From contig NZ_CP097160.1 in the NCBI RefSeq assembly GCF_023370115.1, positions 2,046,001 to 2,110,000 on the forward strand: DNA of 64,000 bases. Direction: 5' to 3'. Position 1 is the stretch's first letter. Each line of letters starts with the position of its first letter. Below, one piece after another: positions 1 to 10,285 of this stretch. This DNA comes from Gulosibacter sediminis. GTDB taxonomy: Bacteria > Actinomycetota > Actinomycetes > Actinomycetales > Microbacteriaceae. A program made the position numbers and the translations under genes. A model generated the notes under the pieces. That model was not told the origin of the DNA, did not search any database, and saw only the letters and a list, made by a program, of their open reading frames with translations.

Positions 1-1239
1 GGTCGCGAGGTCGCGGAACTCGCCCGGCGCAGCCTCGACCTCGAGCTCGGCGGCAGCGAGGGCACGCACGGGAATATAGGCACCAACGACCGCGCCGACG
101 AGCAGCAGTGCGACGGCGTAGAGGAGCACGAGCCAGGGCACCGGGCCGAACTCGGTGAGCCGCCCGGGGCCGACCGCGCCACGCGAGAGGTAGGCGAGCC
201 AGGTAAGCAGCAACGCTGCGATGATCGCGCCCGCGGCGGGCACGACGAGGCGCTGCCACCAGGGCCCCGCATCCGCGCCCCGCGTAGTCGTGCGCAGCCA
301 CAGCGTGAGCACCGCCGCGAGCAGCACGGGCAGCGCGAGCAGTGACCAGAGCAGGGTGGATTGAGGTTCGGGCACGATGCCGAGCAGCGGCAAGATCGGG
401 AGTGGGCCGGCGTCGGTCGCGCCGGGGTTCGCCATAGTGCCCGCGCCAAGCTGCACGCCCGCGCCAAGTAGCCAAGACACCGCCCAGACGAGCAGTGTCG
501 GCAGGTACAGCAACTCGGTGAGGCCGACCGCGACGTTGCCCCAGGCGTCGAGCTGCAGCAACTGCGTCAGGCCGACAATGTCGCCCATGTTGAGCACGAG
601 ACCGATGAGTACGAGGGCGCTCGCGAGGGCGAACAGGCCGACGACGAAGCCGAGCGCAAGGCGCAGGGCACGGGACGCCGCGGTGAGCATCACGTCGGTG
701 CGGTCGCCGAGCAGGCGGGTCCAGGGCACAAATTCCCAGACGCGGGCACCGGCGAGGAGACCGACGACCCAGATGAGTGTGCCGCCCGCGGCGACTCCGC
801 CCGGCTCGAGGCGCGCGACGTCGGTGCCGCCGAGCTGCAGCGCCAGCTGATTGCCGACGATGAAGGTGCCGGCGCTCACCGCGAGCGAGAGCCACGGGCC
901 GTCGTCGTCGGCGTCGGCGATGCGGCGGCCGGTGCGCCAGGCGAACCAGGCGACGTAGGCCGTAATCGCGAGCGGGGCGAGCGAGACGACGAAGCCGAAC
1001 GGCTCGGCGAGCTGCAGCGAGGGGAAGGCCTCGGGACGCACCGTGAAGCCGACGGCGCTCGTGAGGCCGAGCGTCCACAGCGCCATCGCTGCGGCGAGCG
1101 GCACTTCCCACGGAGTCGTCTGGAAGCTGCCAGAAATGAGCCACCCGGCCGCGGCAACGGCGAGTGGCGTAAGGATGCCGACAACGACCGCGAGCGCGGT
1201 GTCGGCGAGCGCAGCGAACATCGTGGCGAGGCGGGACAT
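1..1239 (-). CDS. DUF6350 family multi-pass membrane protein (3' end cut by window edge)
   Basis: This is an open minus-strand frame of 413 codons that runs off the left edge of the window, so the C-terminus is missing. It starts at an ATG (MSRLATMFAALADTALA). The visible sequence is almost entirely hydrophobic helices separated by short Gly/Pro/Ala-rich loops, for example segments reading LPVLLAAVLTLWL and WLVLLYAVALLLVGAVV, consistent with about ten membrane spans. Membrane proteins of the DUF6350 family commonly lie just downstream of sucCD in high-GC actinobacteria, usually before the purN/purH genes, and the position here fits that order. The molecular function of the family is not known to me. 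A hairpin repeat separates it from sucD. The family call rests on context and topology, so it is moderately sure. Confidence 0.7.
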   Translation of the reverse strand, partial: MSRLATMFAALADTALAVVVGILTPLAVAAAGWLISGSFQTTPWEVPLAAAMALWTLGLTSAVGFTVRPEAFPSLQLAEPFGFVVSLAPLAITAYVAWFAWRTGRRIADADDDGPWLSLAVSAGTFIVGNQLALQLGGTDVARLEPGGVAAGGTLIWVVGLLAGARVWEFVPWTRLLGDRTDVMLTAASRALRLALGFVVGLFALASALVLIGLVLNMGDIVGLTQLLQLDAWGNVAVGLTELLYLPTLLVWAVSWLLGAGVQLGAGTMANPGATDAGPLPILPLLGIVPEPQSTLLWSLLALPVLLAAVLTLWLRTTTRGADAGPWWQRLVVPAAGAIIAALLLTWLAYLSRGAVGPGRLTEFGPVPWLVLLYAVALLLVGAVVGAYIPVRALAAAELEVEAAPGEFRDLAT

Positions 1240-1299
1240 AGCGTTCTGAGCGTAGTGCAGCCGGCTGGCGCATCCGCCCTGCCAAGCCGCCCACCCCGG

Positions 1300-1371
1300 A
1301 AATGCGTTGAGTGGTCAGTTTTGTAGTTCTGGCCGTGCCAGAACTACAAAAACTGACCACTCAACGCATTT
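1300..1371. repeat. long palindromic hairpin, repeat family 1, copy 1 (likely terminator)
   Basis: A 72-base inverted repeat with a short loop near 1334 and a stem of about 34 pairs, with one bulge in the T/A run. The core is TTGAGTGGTC ... GTAGTTCTGGC followed by its reverse complement. The outer pairs (AAATGCG with CGCATTT) are specific to this copy. Two related copies lie at 23109-23183 and 27810-27884. Here it lies directly downstream of sucD and upstream of the DUF6350 gene, so it could end or dampen sucCD transcription. Confidence 0.85.
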
Positions 1372-1377
1372 TGGTGA

Positions 1378-2262
1378 CTAAAGGGCGGCGAAGATTTCCT
1401 TCATGATGTTCGCCGTCTCGGTCGGGGTGGTGCCCACGCGAACGCCGGCGGCCTCGAGGGCCTCCTTCTTCGCGGCGGCCGTGCCAGCCGAACCGGTGAC
1501 GATGGCGCCAGCGTGGCCCATGGTCTTGCCCTCGGGCGCGGTGAAGCCCGCCACGTAGCCGACGACCGGCTTGGTGACGTTCGCCTTGATGTACTCGGCC
1601 GCGCGCTCTTCAGCGTCGCCACCGATCTCACCGATCATGACGATGGCCTTGGTCTCGGGGTCGTTCTGGAACGCCTCGAGCGCGTCGATGTGGGTGGTGC
1701 CGATGACCGGGTCGCCGCCGATACCGATGGCGGTCGAGATGCCGATTTCGCGCAGCTCGTACATCATCTGGTAGGTCAGCGTGCCCGACTTCGACACGAG
1801 GCCGATCGGGCCCTTGCCGGTGATGTTCGCCGGGGTGATGCCCGCGAGCGACACCTCGGGGGTGATGATGCCGGGGCAGTTCGGGCCGATGAGGCGCGTC
1901 TTGCCGAGCTCCTGCACGCGGGTGAACGCCTCAGCGGCGTCCTTGACCGGGATGCCCTCGGTGATCGCGACGGCGAGGGGGATCTCGGCCTCGGCCGCTT
2001 CAACGATGGCGCCCTTGGCGAATGCCGGCGGCACGAAGATGACGGTGACGTTCGCGCCGGTGGCCTCCATGGCCTCCTTCACGGTGCCGAAGATCGGCAG
2101 TTCCTTGCCCGCGAGCTCGATCGTCTGACCGGCCTTGCGGGGGTTGGTGCCACCGACGACGTTCGCGCCGGCCTCGAGCATGCGCGTCGCGTGCTTCGAG
2201 CCCTCCGAACCCGTGATGCCCTGGACAATGATGACGGACTTGTCGTCGAGGAAAATTGCCAT
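1378..2262 (-). CDS. sucD: succinyl-CoA ligase [ADP-forming] subunit alpha
   Basis: The alpha subunit of succinyl-CoA synthetase interconverts succinyl-CoA and succinate with substrate-level phosphorylation in the TCA cycle, as a complex with SucC. The 294 residues match the usual family length. The N-terminal CoA-binding Rossmann domain reads [14 protein letters not shown] (about 11-24) and GGTNPRKAG (37-45). The ligase domain contains GPNCPGI (126-132), KSGTLTYQ (158-165) and the phosphohistidine loop GHAGAIV with His250. It starts at an ATG 24 bases after the sucC stop, so the two form one operon. A long hairpin follows the stop codon. Nothing looks unusual in the gene. Confidence 0.97.
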   Translation of the reverse strand: MAIFLDDKSVIIVQGITGSEGSKHATRMLEAGANVVGGTNPRKAGQTIELAGKELPIFGTVKEAMEATGANVTVIFVPPAFAKGAIVEAAEAEIPLAVAITEGIPVKDAAEAFTRVQELGKTRLIGPNCPGIITPEVSLAGITPANITGKGPIGLVSKSGTLTYQMMYELREIGISTAIGIGGDPVIGTTHIDALEAFQNDPETKAIVMIGEIGGDAEERAAEYIKANVTKPVVGYVAGFTAPEGKTMGHAGAIVTGSAGTAAAKKEALEAAGVRVGTTPTETANIMKEIFAAL

Positions 2263-2286
2263 TGTGTTCTGTAGTCCTTCCGAGCC

Positions 2287-3453
2287 CTAGGCGTTCGCGA
2301 GTTCGGCGGCCTTGTCGGCGGCCTCGTCCATGGTCGCCACGACGGTGACAAGCGGGTGGTTGAAGTCAGCGAGGATCGCGCGACCCTCTTCGACGTTGTT
2401 GCCGTCGAGGCGCACAACGAGCGGCTTGGTGGCGGCGTCGCCGAGCTGCTGCAGGGCGCCGACGATGCCGTTCGCGACAGCGTCGCACGCGGTGATGCCA
2501 CCGAAAACGTTGACGAACACGCTCTTGACCTGCTCGTCGCCGAGGATGACGTCGAGACCGGCAGCCATGACCTCAGCCGAGGCGCCACCACCGATGTCGA
2601 GGAAGTTCGCGGGCTTTACGTTGCCGTGCTTCTCGCCGGCGCCAGCGACGACGTCGAGGGTCGACATGACGAGGCCGGCACCGTTACCGATGATGCCCAC
2701 CTGGCCGTCGAGCTTGACGTAGTTGAGGTCGTGCTCCTTGGCCTTCTCCTCGAGCGGGTCGAGGCCACCGGCCGCGACGCGAAGCGCTTCGTGTGCCTCA
2801 TGGCGGAACTCGGCGTTGTCGTCGAGCGTGACCTTGCCGTCGAGCGCAATGATGTTGCCCTCACCGGTGAGCACGAGCGGGTTCACCTCGACGAGCGTGG
2901 CGTCTTCGCCAACGTACACCTCGTAGAGCTTCTGGAAGACGGGCACGACCTTCTCGACGAGCTCGGCCGAGAAGCCAGCGGCCTCGGCGATCTCGCGCGC
3001 CTTGGCCTCGTCGATGCCGACGATGGGGTCGACCGCAACGCGGGCGAGGGCCTCGGGGCGCTCTTCGGCGAGCTGCTCGATCTCCATGCCACCCTCAACC
3101 GAGCACATGGCGAGGTAGTTGCGGTTCGCGCGGTCGAGGAGCACCGAGAAGTAGAACTCCTCCTTGATGTCGGCGCCCTCGGCGACCATGACACGCTCAA
3201 CGACGTGGCCCTTGATGTCGAGCCCGAGGATGCTCTTGGCGGCCTCGAACGCGTCGTCGGCGGTCTTCGCGACCTTCACGCCGCCGGCCTTGCCGCGGCC
3301 GCCAACCTTGACCTGCGCCTTGACGACGGTCACGCCGCCGAGCTGCTCAGCAGCTGCCTTCACGTCTTCGGGGGTGTCGGCGACGATGCCCTTCAGCACC
3401 GGAACACCGTGTGCCTCGAACAGGTCGCGCGCCTGATACTCGAAAAGATCCAC
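2287..3453 (-). CDS. sucC: succinyl-CoA ligase [ADP-forming] subunit beta
   Basis: The beta subunit of succinyl-CoA synthetase carries the ATP-grasp nucleotide-binding fold and the succinate-binding region and pairs with SucD. I place the start at a GTG ([16 protein letters not shown]) preceded by GGAAGAAAC, giving 388 residues, the normal family length. The same frame stays open far upstream (to about 3720), but that extension has no family similarity. ATP-grasp residues are visible in [16 protein letters not shown] (about 43-58). The C-terminal domain has [15 protein letters not shown]. The roughly 280 bases upstream separate it from a divergent lipoprotein gene and must hold its promoter. 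Confidence 0.96.
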   Translation of the reverse strand: MDLFEYQARDLFEAHGVPVLKGIVADTPEDVKAAAEQLGGVTVVKAQVKVGGRGKAGGVKVAKTADDAFEAAKSILGLDIKGHVVERVMVAEGADIKEEFYFSVLLDRANRNYLAMCSVEGGMEIEQLAEERPEALARVAVDPIVGIDEAKAREIAEAAGFSAELVEKVVPVFQKLYEVYVGEDATLVEVNPLVLTGEGNIIALDGKVTLDDNAEFRHEAHEALRVAAGGLDPLEEKAKEHDLNYVKLDGQVGIIGNGAGLVMSTLDVVAGAGEKHGNVKPANFLDIGGGASAEVMAAGLDVILGDEQVKSVFVNVFGGITACDAVANGIVGALQQLGDAATKPLVVRLDGNNVEEGRAILADFNHPLVTVVATMDEAADKAAELANA

Positions 3454-3734
3454 GTTTCTTCCAATCCACGGCAATGCCGAGTTTGACTTGCTCACACGAG
3501 CAGGAACTGGGTTCGGAGCGACCGCGCGAAAGGTGTCGAGTGCGTGGCTCGAGAAACGAAGCGCCGCGGCGCACATCCGCACGCAAGCATAACTGACCTG
3601 CGCTACGGCATTTCTCGGGTTCGTGCAGCTTCCCGGGCCGCGGCGGCGCGCATCCGGGGCTCGATGTCGTTGGCTCGTGCGACGATCAGCTTGCTCGACA
3701 CCGAAGACGCATCGTCCCATTGAAAGGCCGCATC

Positions 3735-4460
3735 GTGAAGCTCCGCTCCCCTGCCTATTTGTTTGCCCTCAGTGCCGTCACGATCCTCGCTCTCGCGGGC
3801 TGCGTCGCGCCGGGCGATCCCGCGGCCGCCGCGCCGACCGCGAGCGGCGCATCCGCGTCTGCCTCGAGCGACGACGCGACTGCTGACGCGACCTCGACCT
3901 ACGTGGCTGAGGGCGGCGAGCCGGGCGAGGCGACGGATGCGCCGGTCGCGACCCCCGCAAACCTGCCGGCGGGTGCCGAGGTCGACCCCGTCACCGGGGT
4001 CTGGGTCTACAGCGACGAGGTCGCGTTCCTCGACCTCCCGCAGGACGCCGATGAGTTTTTGTCGGAGCCGTTGGCTTCGCTGCCGACGCTGCCCGAGATC
4101 CCTTCATTGGCTGGGCAGCAGCTCGCCGACGACGCGGGCCTCGTCGATGTCTGGGATCTCCAGCAGTACTACATCGCCGACTGCATGGCCGATGCTGGCT
4201 TCGAGTGGCGATGGGTCTACTACGACGGCGGGTTCGAGGGTTCGTTCTCGGATGAGTCACCCGACGCGACCATCTCGCACCCCGCTGACTACACCATCCC
4301 CGGTACTTGGAGCGACCAGACGCCCGGGTTTCAGGCCGCGCTCTGGGGCGAGAACGACTTCATGAGCCCTGACTACGACCCGAACTACGTCTATCACTGG
4401 ACGACGGCGGGCTGCGACGGTTACGCCGTGCACGTGACCGGGATGGACGACGCCCACTAG
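3735..4460 (+). CDS. predicted secreted lipoprotein, function unknown
   Basis: A 241-residue lipoprotein. The N-terminus [23 protein letters not shown] is a type II signal peptide with lipobox LAGC. I chose the GTG at 3735 because AAAGG lies at a suitable distance before it; a TTG at 3720 would add five residues. An Ala/Thr/Ser/Glu-rich low-complexity linker follows the lipid anchor, as is usual for surface lipoproteins. The mature part is acidic and rich in Asp, Tyr and Trp, with motifs such as [18 protein letters not shown] and two later cysteines, which recall actinobacterial exported proteins of unknown function. It lies 128 bases upstream of the MacAB-like operon in the same direction and might belong with it, but nothing in the sequence proves this. 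Confidence 0.75.
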   Translation: MKLRSPAYLFALSAVTILALAGCVAPGDPAAAAPTASGASASASSDDATADATSTYVAEGGEPGEATDAPVATPANLPAGAEVDPVTGVWVYSDEVAFLDLPQDADEFLSEPLASLPTLPEIPSLAGQQLADDAGLVDVWDLQQYYIADCMADAGFEWRWVYYDGGFEGSFSDESPDATISHPADYTIPGTWSDQTPGFQAALWGENDFMSPDYDPNYVYHWTTAGCDGYAVHVTGMDDAH

Positions 4461-4588
4461 TTGCCGGCGCCGCGCAACACGTGGGGTTTTCCCCATGGAC
4501 ACGGGTCGGACCCGCTGGTGGGATCAAATGACCGCCGTACTGTCCACCGTGCGCCGCTGCCCTCAGCCGCGCCCGCGAGAGGAAACTC

Positions 4589-5814
4589 ATGCCGAATTCG
4601 CCCGCGCCCGCTGGCTCCAACGACCCGTTCGAGCCACTCACGAATCCTGAGCATTCCGAGGCGCGCGATGGGTACTACGACGCGGTCGAGGAGGAGGCGA
4701 GCGGCGCATCCGCCTCGGCGAGGCCGAGCAAGCCGGCGAAGCAGCCCAGGGCACGCCGCCCGAAGGGCCGCGCCCGCAAGGCGATCTTCGGCACGGTCTG
4801 GCTTGTCGTCGGCGTCGTCGCCGCGGCATCGCTCGCGAAGCTCGCGTTCTTCTCGAACGACACGGCCGAGCAGGCCGAGCCCACCGGCCAGCTCGAGTCG
4901 CCGACCGTCGAGGTAACGCGCGGCAGCGTCACCAACGAGTTCGTCGTCAGCGGCTCGGTCTCGGCCGATGCCGGGGTACCGCAGCGCTCGACCGAGCAGG
5001 GCTCGGTCACGATCGTCTACGTCAAGGTCGGCGACCACGTCGAGTACGGCCAGCCCCTGTACGAACTGCGCGAAGAGGTCGGGCAGACCGACCCGCAGCC
5101 CGTCGGCGAACCCGACGAAGAGACCGGCGAGCAAGAAATGACCTCCCCCGAGCCGGTGTACGAATATCACACGGTAACCGCGACCGAGACGGGCGTGCTC
5201 ACCGAGTTCACGCCGCTGGCAAAGATGGACGTCACCATCGGCGAAACCATCGGCGAGGTCGGCCCAGGAACCTTCACGGTCGTCGCCGACCTCTCGGCCG
5301 ACCTGCAGTACCGGATGCTCGACGCGCCCGCGACCGCAACCGTCGCGATCACCGGCGGTCCGGCGCCGTTCGAGTGCACCTCGCTCGAGATTGGTGCGCC
5401 GGCCGACGACGGCGAAACCCCGTCCACTGCGGTCGATCCGTATGCCGACCCCTACGCGGATCCCTACGCCGACGTCACCGGCGGCTCGACCTCGGTCACC
5501 GGCCAGGTGCGCTGCGCCGTGCCCGACGGCGAGACGGTGTTCGCCGGCCTGAGCGCCGAGGTCACCGTCGTCGCCGACGGCGTCGATGACGCCCTGCTCG
5601 TGCCGACCACCGCCGTGCGCGGCGACTACGCGACCGGCCTCGTCTACGTCGTGGATGCGCCGGGCGGCGAGCCGCAGGAGGTCGCGGTCGAGCTCGGCAT
5701 TACCGACGGCATGTTCGTCGAGATCACCTCAGGCCTCGAGGAGGGCGCGATCGTACTCGAATATGTGCCGAGCGAAGTGCCGATGTACAGCGACGACATG
5801 AGCGGGGTCTACTA

Positions 5815-5815
<1 letters not shown>
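4589..5815 (+). CDS. HlyD/MacA-like membrane-fusion (periplasmic adaptor) protein
   Basis: The 408-residue adaptor subunit of an ATP-driven exporter. It has a charged, Ala/Pro-rich cytoplasmic N-terminus of about 64 residues, one membrane span (about 65-87), then a biotinyl-lipoyl-like hairpin region (about 108-240) with the half-motifs VKVGDHVEYGQPLYEL and TVTATETGVLTEF. A beta-barrel-like C-terminal part contains VPTTAVRG and the typical GLEEGAIVL. An exact in-frame repeat of DPYA (residues 283-295) interrupts the barrel region, possibly as a surface loop. The start is an ATG after GAGAGGAAA. It overlaps the following ATPase gene by one base (TAATG). MacA-type adaptors in Gram-positive bacteria work with MacB-like pumps without an outer-membrane channel. 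The substrate is unknown. Confidence 0.85.
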
Positions 5816-6563
<748 letters not shown>

Positions 6564-6567
<4 letters not shown>

Positions 6568-7775
6568 GCAAGCCGAAGCGAGACAACACCCCGGGCGACG
6601 GGGCGACAAACGTCGTCGCGACCCTCGTCGACGCCTGGCACGAGCTGCGCGTCAATCGCCTGCGCATCCTGCTCGCCCTCGTCGGCATCGCCGTCGCGGT
6701 GATCGGCCTCACCGGCGCCCTCGGCGTCGGGCAGCTGCTCACCGACTTGCAGACCGAAACTGCCGAGCGTTCGGGCGGCCGCACCGCAAACGTCGTCGCC
6801 GAGGGGCAGACGACGCCCGCGGTCGTCGACCGCCTGAGCCGCCTGCCCGACGACTTCGGCGTGACGAAGCACGCGCTCTCGGCGACGACCGAGGCAACGG
6901 TGTGGACGCCGAGCGCCCAGATCCCTGTCTCGCTCACCGCGGTCGAGCCCGACTACGGCGAGATTTACCGCACGGTCGTCGAACAGGGCAGGTTCCTTGA
7001 AGACTCCGACGCCGACCTGCTCGCCCCCGCGCTCGTAGTCAACAACAAGCTCTGGCAGGCGCTCGGCAGCCCCGACCTCGCGACCCAGCCGCGGGTCGAG
7101 TTTGTCGGGGGCGGCAACAGCCAGGCATTCACGATCGTCGGCGTCTCGCCCAACACGAGCGAGTTCGACTCACCGATCGCCTGGATGCTCTACGACCAGC
7201 TCTCGCTCGTGCCCGGCACGGCCGCGGCGCAGGGCTCGACGACCCTCTCGATGTGGGTGCCCGAGGAGATCTCCGATCAGCTCGCGGCGCAGCTCAACGA
7301 GCAGCTCAGCGCGAGCAACATCATGGTCTACCGCGGCGACTGGGCCGCCCAGATGGGTGACTCCACTGCGTTCATCCGGTGGTTCGTCATCGGCGCGGCC
7401 GTCGGCATGTTCCTGCTCGGCGCGCTCGGCCTCGTGAACATCAACCTGGTCACGATGCAGCACCGCGTGCGCGAGATCGGCATTCGCCGCAGCTACGGCG
7501 CGACCTCGGCGCGCATCTTCTTCGGGGTGCTGCTCGAGTCGATGGTCGCGACCTTCCTCGCCGGCGTCGTCGGCGTCGTGCTCACCGTCGCGATCCTGCA
7601 AAGCTCGTGGCTGCAGGGGCTGCTGCAGTCGGCGGGACTCTACGAGCCGCGGCCATTCCCGATCTCGGCAGTGCTCATCGGCCTCGCCGCGGCGACCCTC
7701 GTCGGCGCCCTCGCGGGCGCGCTGCCCGCGCTTAAGGCGACCCGCGTGCAGATCGTCGACGCGATCCGCTACTAG
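6564..7775 (+). CDS. FtsX-like / MacB-type ABC transporter permease
   Basis: The 403-residue permease has the MacB layout: an N-terminal membrane span ([20 protein letters not shown]), a large extracytoplasmic MacB-PCD-like domain (about 55-265), and three C-terminal spans of the FtsX fold ([38 protein letters not shown]-like and [20 protein letters not shown]). The cytoplasmic loop [17 protein letters not shown] is the coupling helix region typical of FtsX permeases. The end [18 protein letters not shown] is also characteristic of MacB proteins. It overlaps the ATPase gene by four bases. It is the last gene of the operon; the convergent pcrA gene ends 36 bases further on. Confidence 0.92.
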
Positions 7776-7811
7776 CACCGCAGCCCTGTTCGCGCCGCTC
7801 GCGAAGGCTCG

Positions 7812-10208
7812 TTAGAGCTTTTCGAGCGGCGCGACCTTGATGAGCAACTTCTTGCGCCCGACCTCGTCGAAGTCGACCTCGGCGACGCGCTTCGAGCCAG
7901 TGCCGAGCACGGCACGCACGGTGCCCTCGCCGAAGTCGGTGTGTTTCACGCGGTCGCCGTGCGCGAGCTCGAGCGCCGAGTTGTCCTTCACCGCGCCCGT
8001 CACGGTGTTGTCGAAGCTGCGCTTGCCGCGGCGCGGGTTGAACGGCTCTTTGAGCCCCCGCGCGCCCTCGAGCACATTGCTCGTGCGCACCTCGCCGAAG
8101 CGGCGCTCTCCCCCGCCCCAGCCCGACGAACCGGTAGGCCGCAGTGTGGGCCGCGACATGACGTCCTGCGGCGATTGCCGCCACGCGATGAGCGACGCCG
8201 GGATCTCGTCGAGGAAGCGGCTCGGCATCGCGGTCGACGCCTCACCGTACTGCGTGCGCGACACCGCGAGCGAGAGGTGCAGCACCTTGCGCGCACGGGT
8301 GATGCCCACGTAGAAGAGGCGCCGCTCCTCGGCGAGCCCGCCCGGCTCATCCGCGCTCATGCGGTGCGGCAGGAGCTCTTCCTCGACGCCGGTGAGGAAC
8401 ACGGCTTCATACTCGAGGCCCTTTGCGGTGTGGAGCGTCATGAGCGACACGGCGCCCGACTCGTGATCGATGTCGTCGGCCGCCGCGACGAGCGCAACCT
8501 CGGTGAGCAGATCGACAAGGTTACCGTCGGGGTGCTGCTTATCAAACTCCTTCGCGACGTTGATGAACTCCTCAACGTTCTCGGCGCGCGCGTCGTCCTG
8601 CGGATTCCCCGTCGCGCGCACCGCTTCGATGTAACCGGTCTGCTCGATGATCGTCTCGAGCATCTTCGACACGAGCACGGGGCCGGTGGGTCGCTGCGGG
8701 TCGATCGAGGCCTCGGCGTGGTCGAGAATCTGCGCGAGCTCGGCGATCTTGCCGCGCAGCTTCGGCCCGACGCCGAGGTCGTCGGCCCGGCGCAGCGCCT
8801 CGCGGAACGTGATGTCGTGCTCGTTCGCGAAGTTCGAGATCGCGGTGACCGTGGCCGGCCCGATGCCGCGCTTCGGCGCGTTGATGATGCGGCGCAGCGA
8901 GAGCTCGTCGTTCGGGTTCGCGACGCTGAGGAGGTACGCGAGGATGTCCTTCACCTCGGCGCGCTCATAGAACTTCGTGCCGCCGATGAGGCGGTACGGC
9001 ACGGCCGAGCGAATCAGGATCTCTTCGAGCGCACGCGTCTGGGCGTTGGTGCGGTAGAACACCGCGATGTCGTTGAAGTTCGTGCCCGAGTCGTGCAGTT
9101 TGTGGATCTCGTCGGCGACAAACTGCGCCTCGTCGTGCGCCGAGAAACCGGCGAAGCCAACGATCTGCTGGCCCGCGCCCTCGGCCGTCCAGAGGCTCTT
9201 CTCGCGGCGGTCGAAGTTGTTGCCGATCACGGCGTTCGCGGCGTCGAGGATGTTCTGGGTCGAGCGGTAGTTCTGCTCGAGCAGGATCGTCTCGGCGCCG
9301 GGGAAGTCGTGCTCAAACTCGGTGATGTTGCGAATGTCGGCGCCGCGGAACGCGTAGATCGACTGGTCGGAGTCGCCCACGACCGTGAGCGATGCGGGCG
9401 GAATCGAACCGTCGGCCGCGAGTTCGATGCGGGTGTCGGCGGGCACATGCTGTGCCGGCGTCACGTGCGTGAGCTCGCGGATGAGCGCGTACTGCGCGTG
9501 GTTGGTGTCTTGGTACTCGTCGACGAGCACGTGGCGGAAGCGGCGGCGGTAGAGCGCGGCGATGTCGGGGAACGCGCGGAACAGCCAGACCGTCTGCGTG
9601 ATGAGGTCGTCGAAGTCGAAGGCGCGGTTGCGCTCGAGCTCGCGCTGGTACTGCCGGTAGATCTCGAGCACGAGCTGGTCACGCGGGTTCGACGCGTCGA
9701 CCTTGCGTGCGAAGCCGTCGGGGTCGATGAGCTCGTTCTTCAGTGCCGAGATGCGGTTGAGCGCGTGTGACGGCGTCACGCCGAGCGACTCGGCCTCGAG
9801 CGCCTTGACGATGCGCTTCACGAGTGCCTTCGAGTCGGCCGAGTCGTAGATGGTGAAGCCCTGCGGGTAGCCAAACTTCTCGGCCTCCCGGCGCAGGATG
9901 CGCACGCACGCCGAGTGGAACGTCGAGATCCACATGCCTTGCACCGTCTCGCCGAGCAGGTGGCCGACGCGCTCACGCATCTCTGCCGCGGCCTTGTTCG
10001 TGAAGGTGATCGCGAGAATCTGGCTTGGCCACGCCTCGCGCGTCGCGATGAGCCCGGCGATGCGGTGCGTCAGCACACGCGTCTTGCCCGACCCCGCGCC
10101 CGCGATGATGAGCAGCGCGTCGCCGCGGTACTCGACGGCAGCGCGCTGCGGCGGGTTCAGGCCGTCCACGAGGTCGGCGGGAATGGGGTCATACGACAGA
10201 TAGGTCAT
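7812..10208 (-). CDS. pcrA: ATP-dependent DNA helicase PcrA/UvrD
   Basis: A superfamily 1A 3'-5' DNA helicase of 798 residues, acting in repair, replication restart and removal of RecA or stalled polymerase. Motifs in order: Q-motif LNPPQRAAVEY, Walker A AGAGSGKT (36-43), motif Ia ITFTNKAAAEMRER, motif II DEYQDTN, motif III VVGDSDQSIYAFRGAD, motif IV EQNYRST, motif V LMTLHTAKGLEYEAVF and motif VI EERRLFYVGITRA. The C-terminal tail ends in a small domain (about 735-795, HGDRVKHTDFGEGTVRAV) that in PcrA binds RNA polymerase. I prefer the ATG at 10208 after AGGATGG; a TTG two codons earlier is possible. I see no LexA box in the short upstream gap. Confidence 0.96.
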   Translation of the reverse strand: MTYLSYDPIPADLVDGLNPPQRAAVEYRGDALLIIAGAGSGKTRVLTHRIAGLIATREAWPSQILAITFTNKAAAEMRERVGHLLGETVQGMWISTFHSACVRILRREAEKFGYPQGFTIYDSADSKALVKRIVKALEAESLGVTPSHALNRISALKNELIDPDGFARKVDASNPRDQLVLEIYRQYQRELERNRAFDFDDLITQTVWLFRAFPDIAALYRRRFRHVLVDEYQDTNHAQYALIRELTHVTPAQHVPADTRIELAADGSIPPASLTVVGDSDQSIYAFRGADIRNITEFEHDFPGAETILLEQNYRSTQNILDAANAVIGNNFDRREKSLWTAEGAGQQIVGFAGFSAHDEAQFVADEIHKLHDSGTNFNDIAVFYRTNAQTRALEEILIRSAVPYRLIGGTKFYERAEVKDILAYLLSVANPNDELSLRRIINAPKRGIGPATVTAISNFANEHDITFREALRRADDLGVGPKLRGKIAELAQILDHAEASIDPQRPTGPVLVSKMLETIIEQTGYIEAVRATGNPQDDARAENVEEFINVAKEFDKQHPDGNLVDLLTEVALVAAADDIDHESGAVSLMTLHTAKGLEYEAVFLTGVEEELLPHRMSADEPGGLAEERRLFYVGITRARKVLHLSLAVSRTQYGEASTAMPSRFLDEIPASLIAWRQSPQDVMSRPTLRPTGSSGWGGGERRFGEVRTSNVLEGARGLKEPFNPRRGKRSFDNTVTGAVKDNSALELAHGDRVKHTDFGEGTVRAVLGTGSKRVAEVDFDEVGRKKLLIKVAPLEKL

Positions 10209-10285
10209 GGCCAATCCATCCTAGGTGGCACCCCCGACACCGGCTCCGACCATCCACAGGTCGACAGACGCCCCGGTCCGTGCGC

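Noticed and set aside
1300-1371. Family 1 hairpins as insertion-sequence ends or CRISPR-like repeats
   Set aside because: Each is a single compact palindrome without internal gene, target-site duplication or regular spacing, so a hairpin element is the better description.
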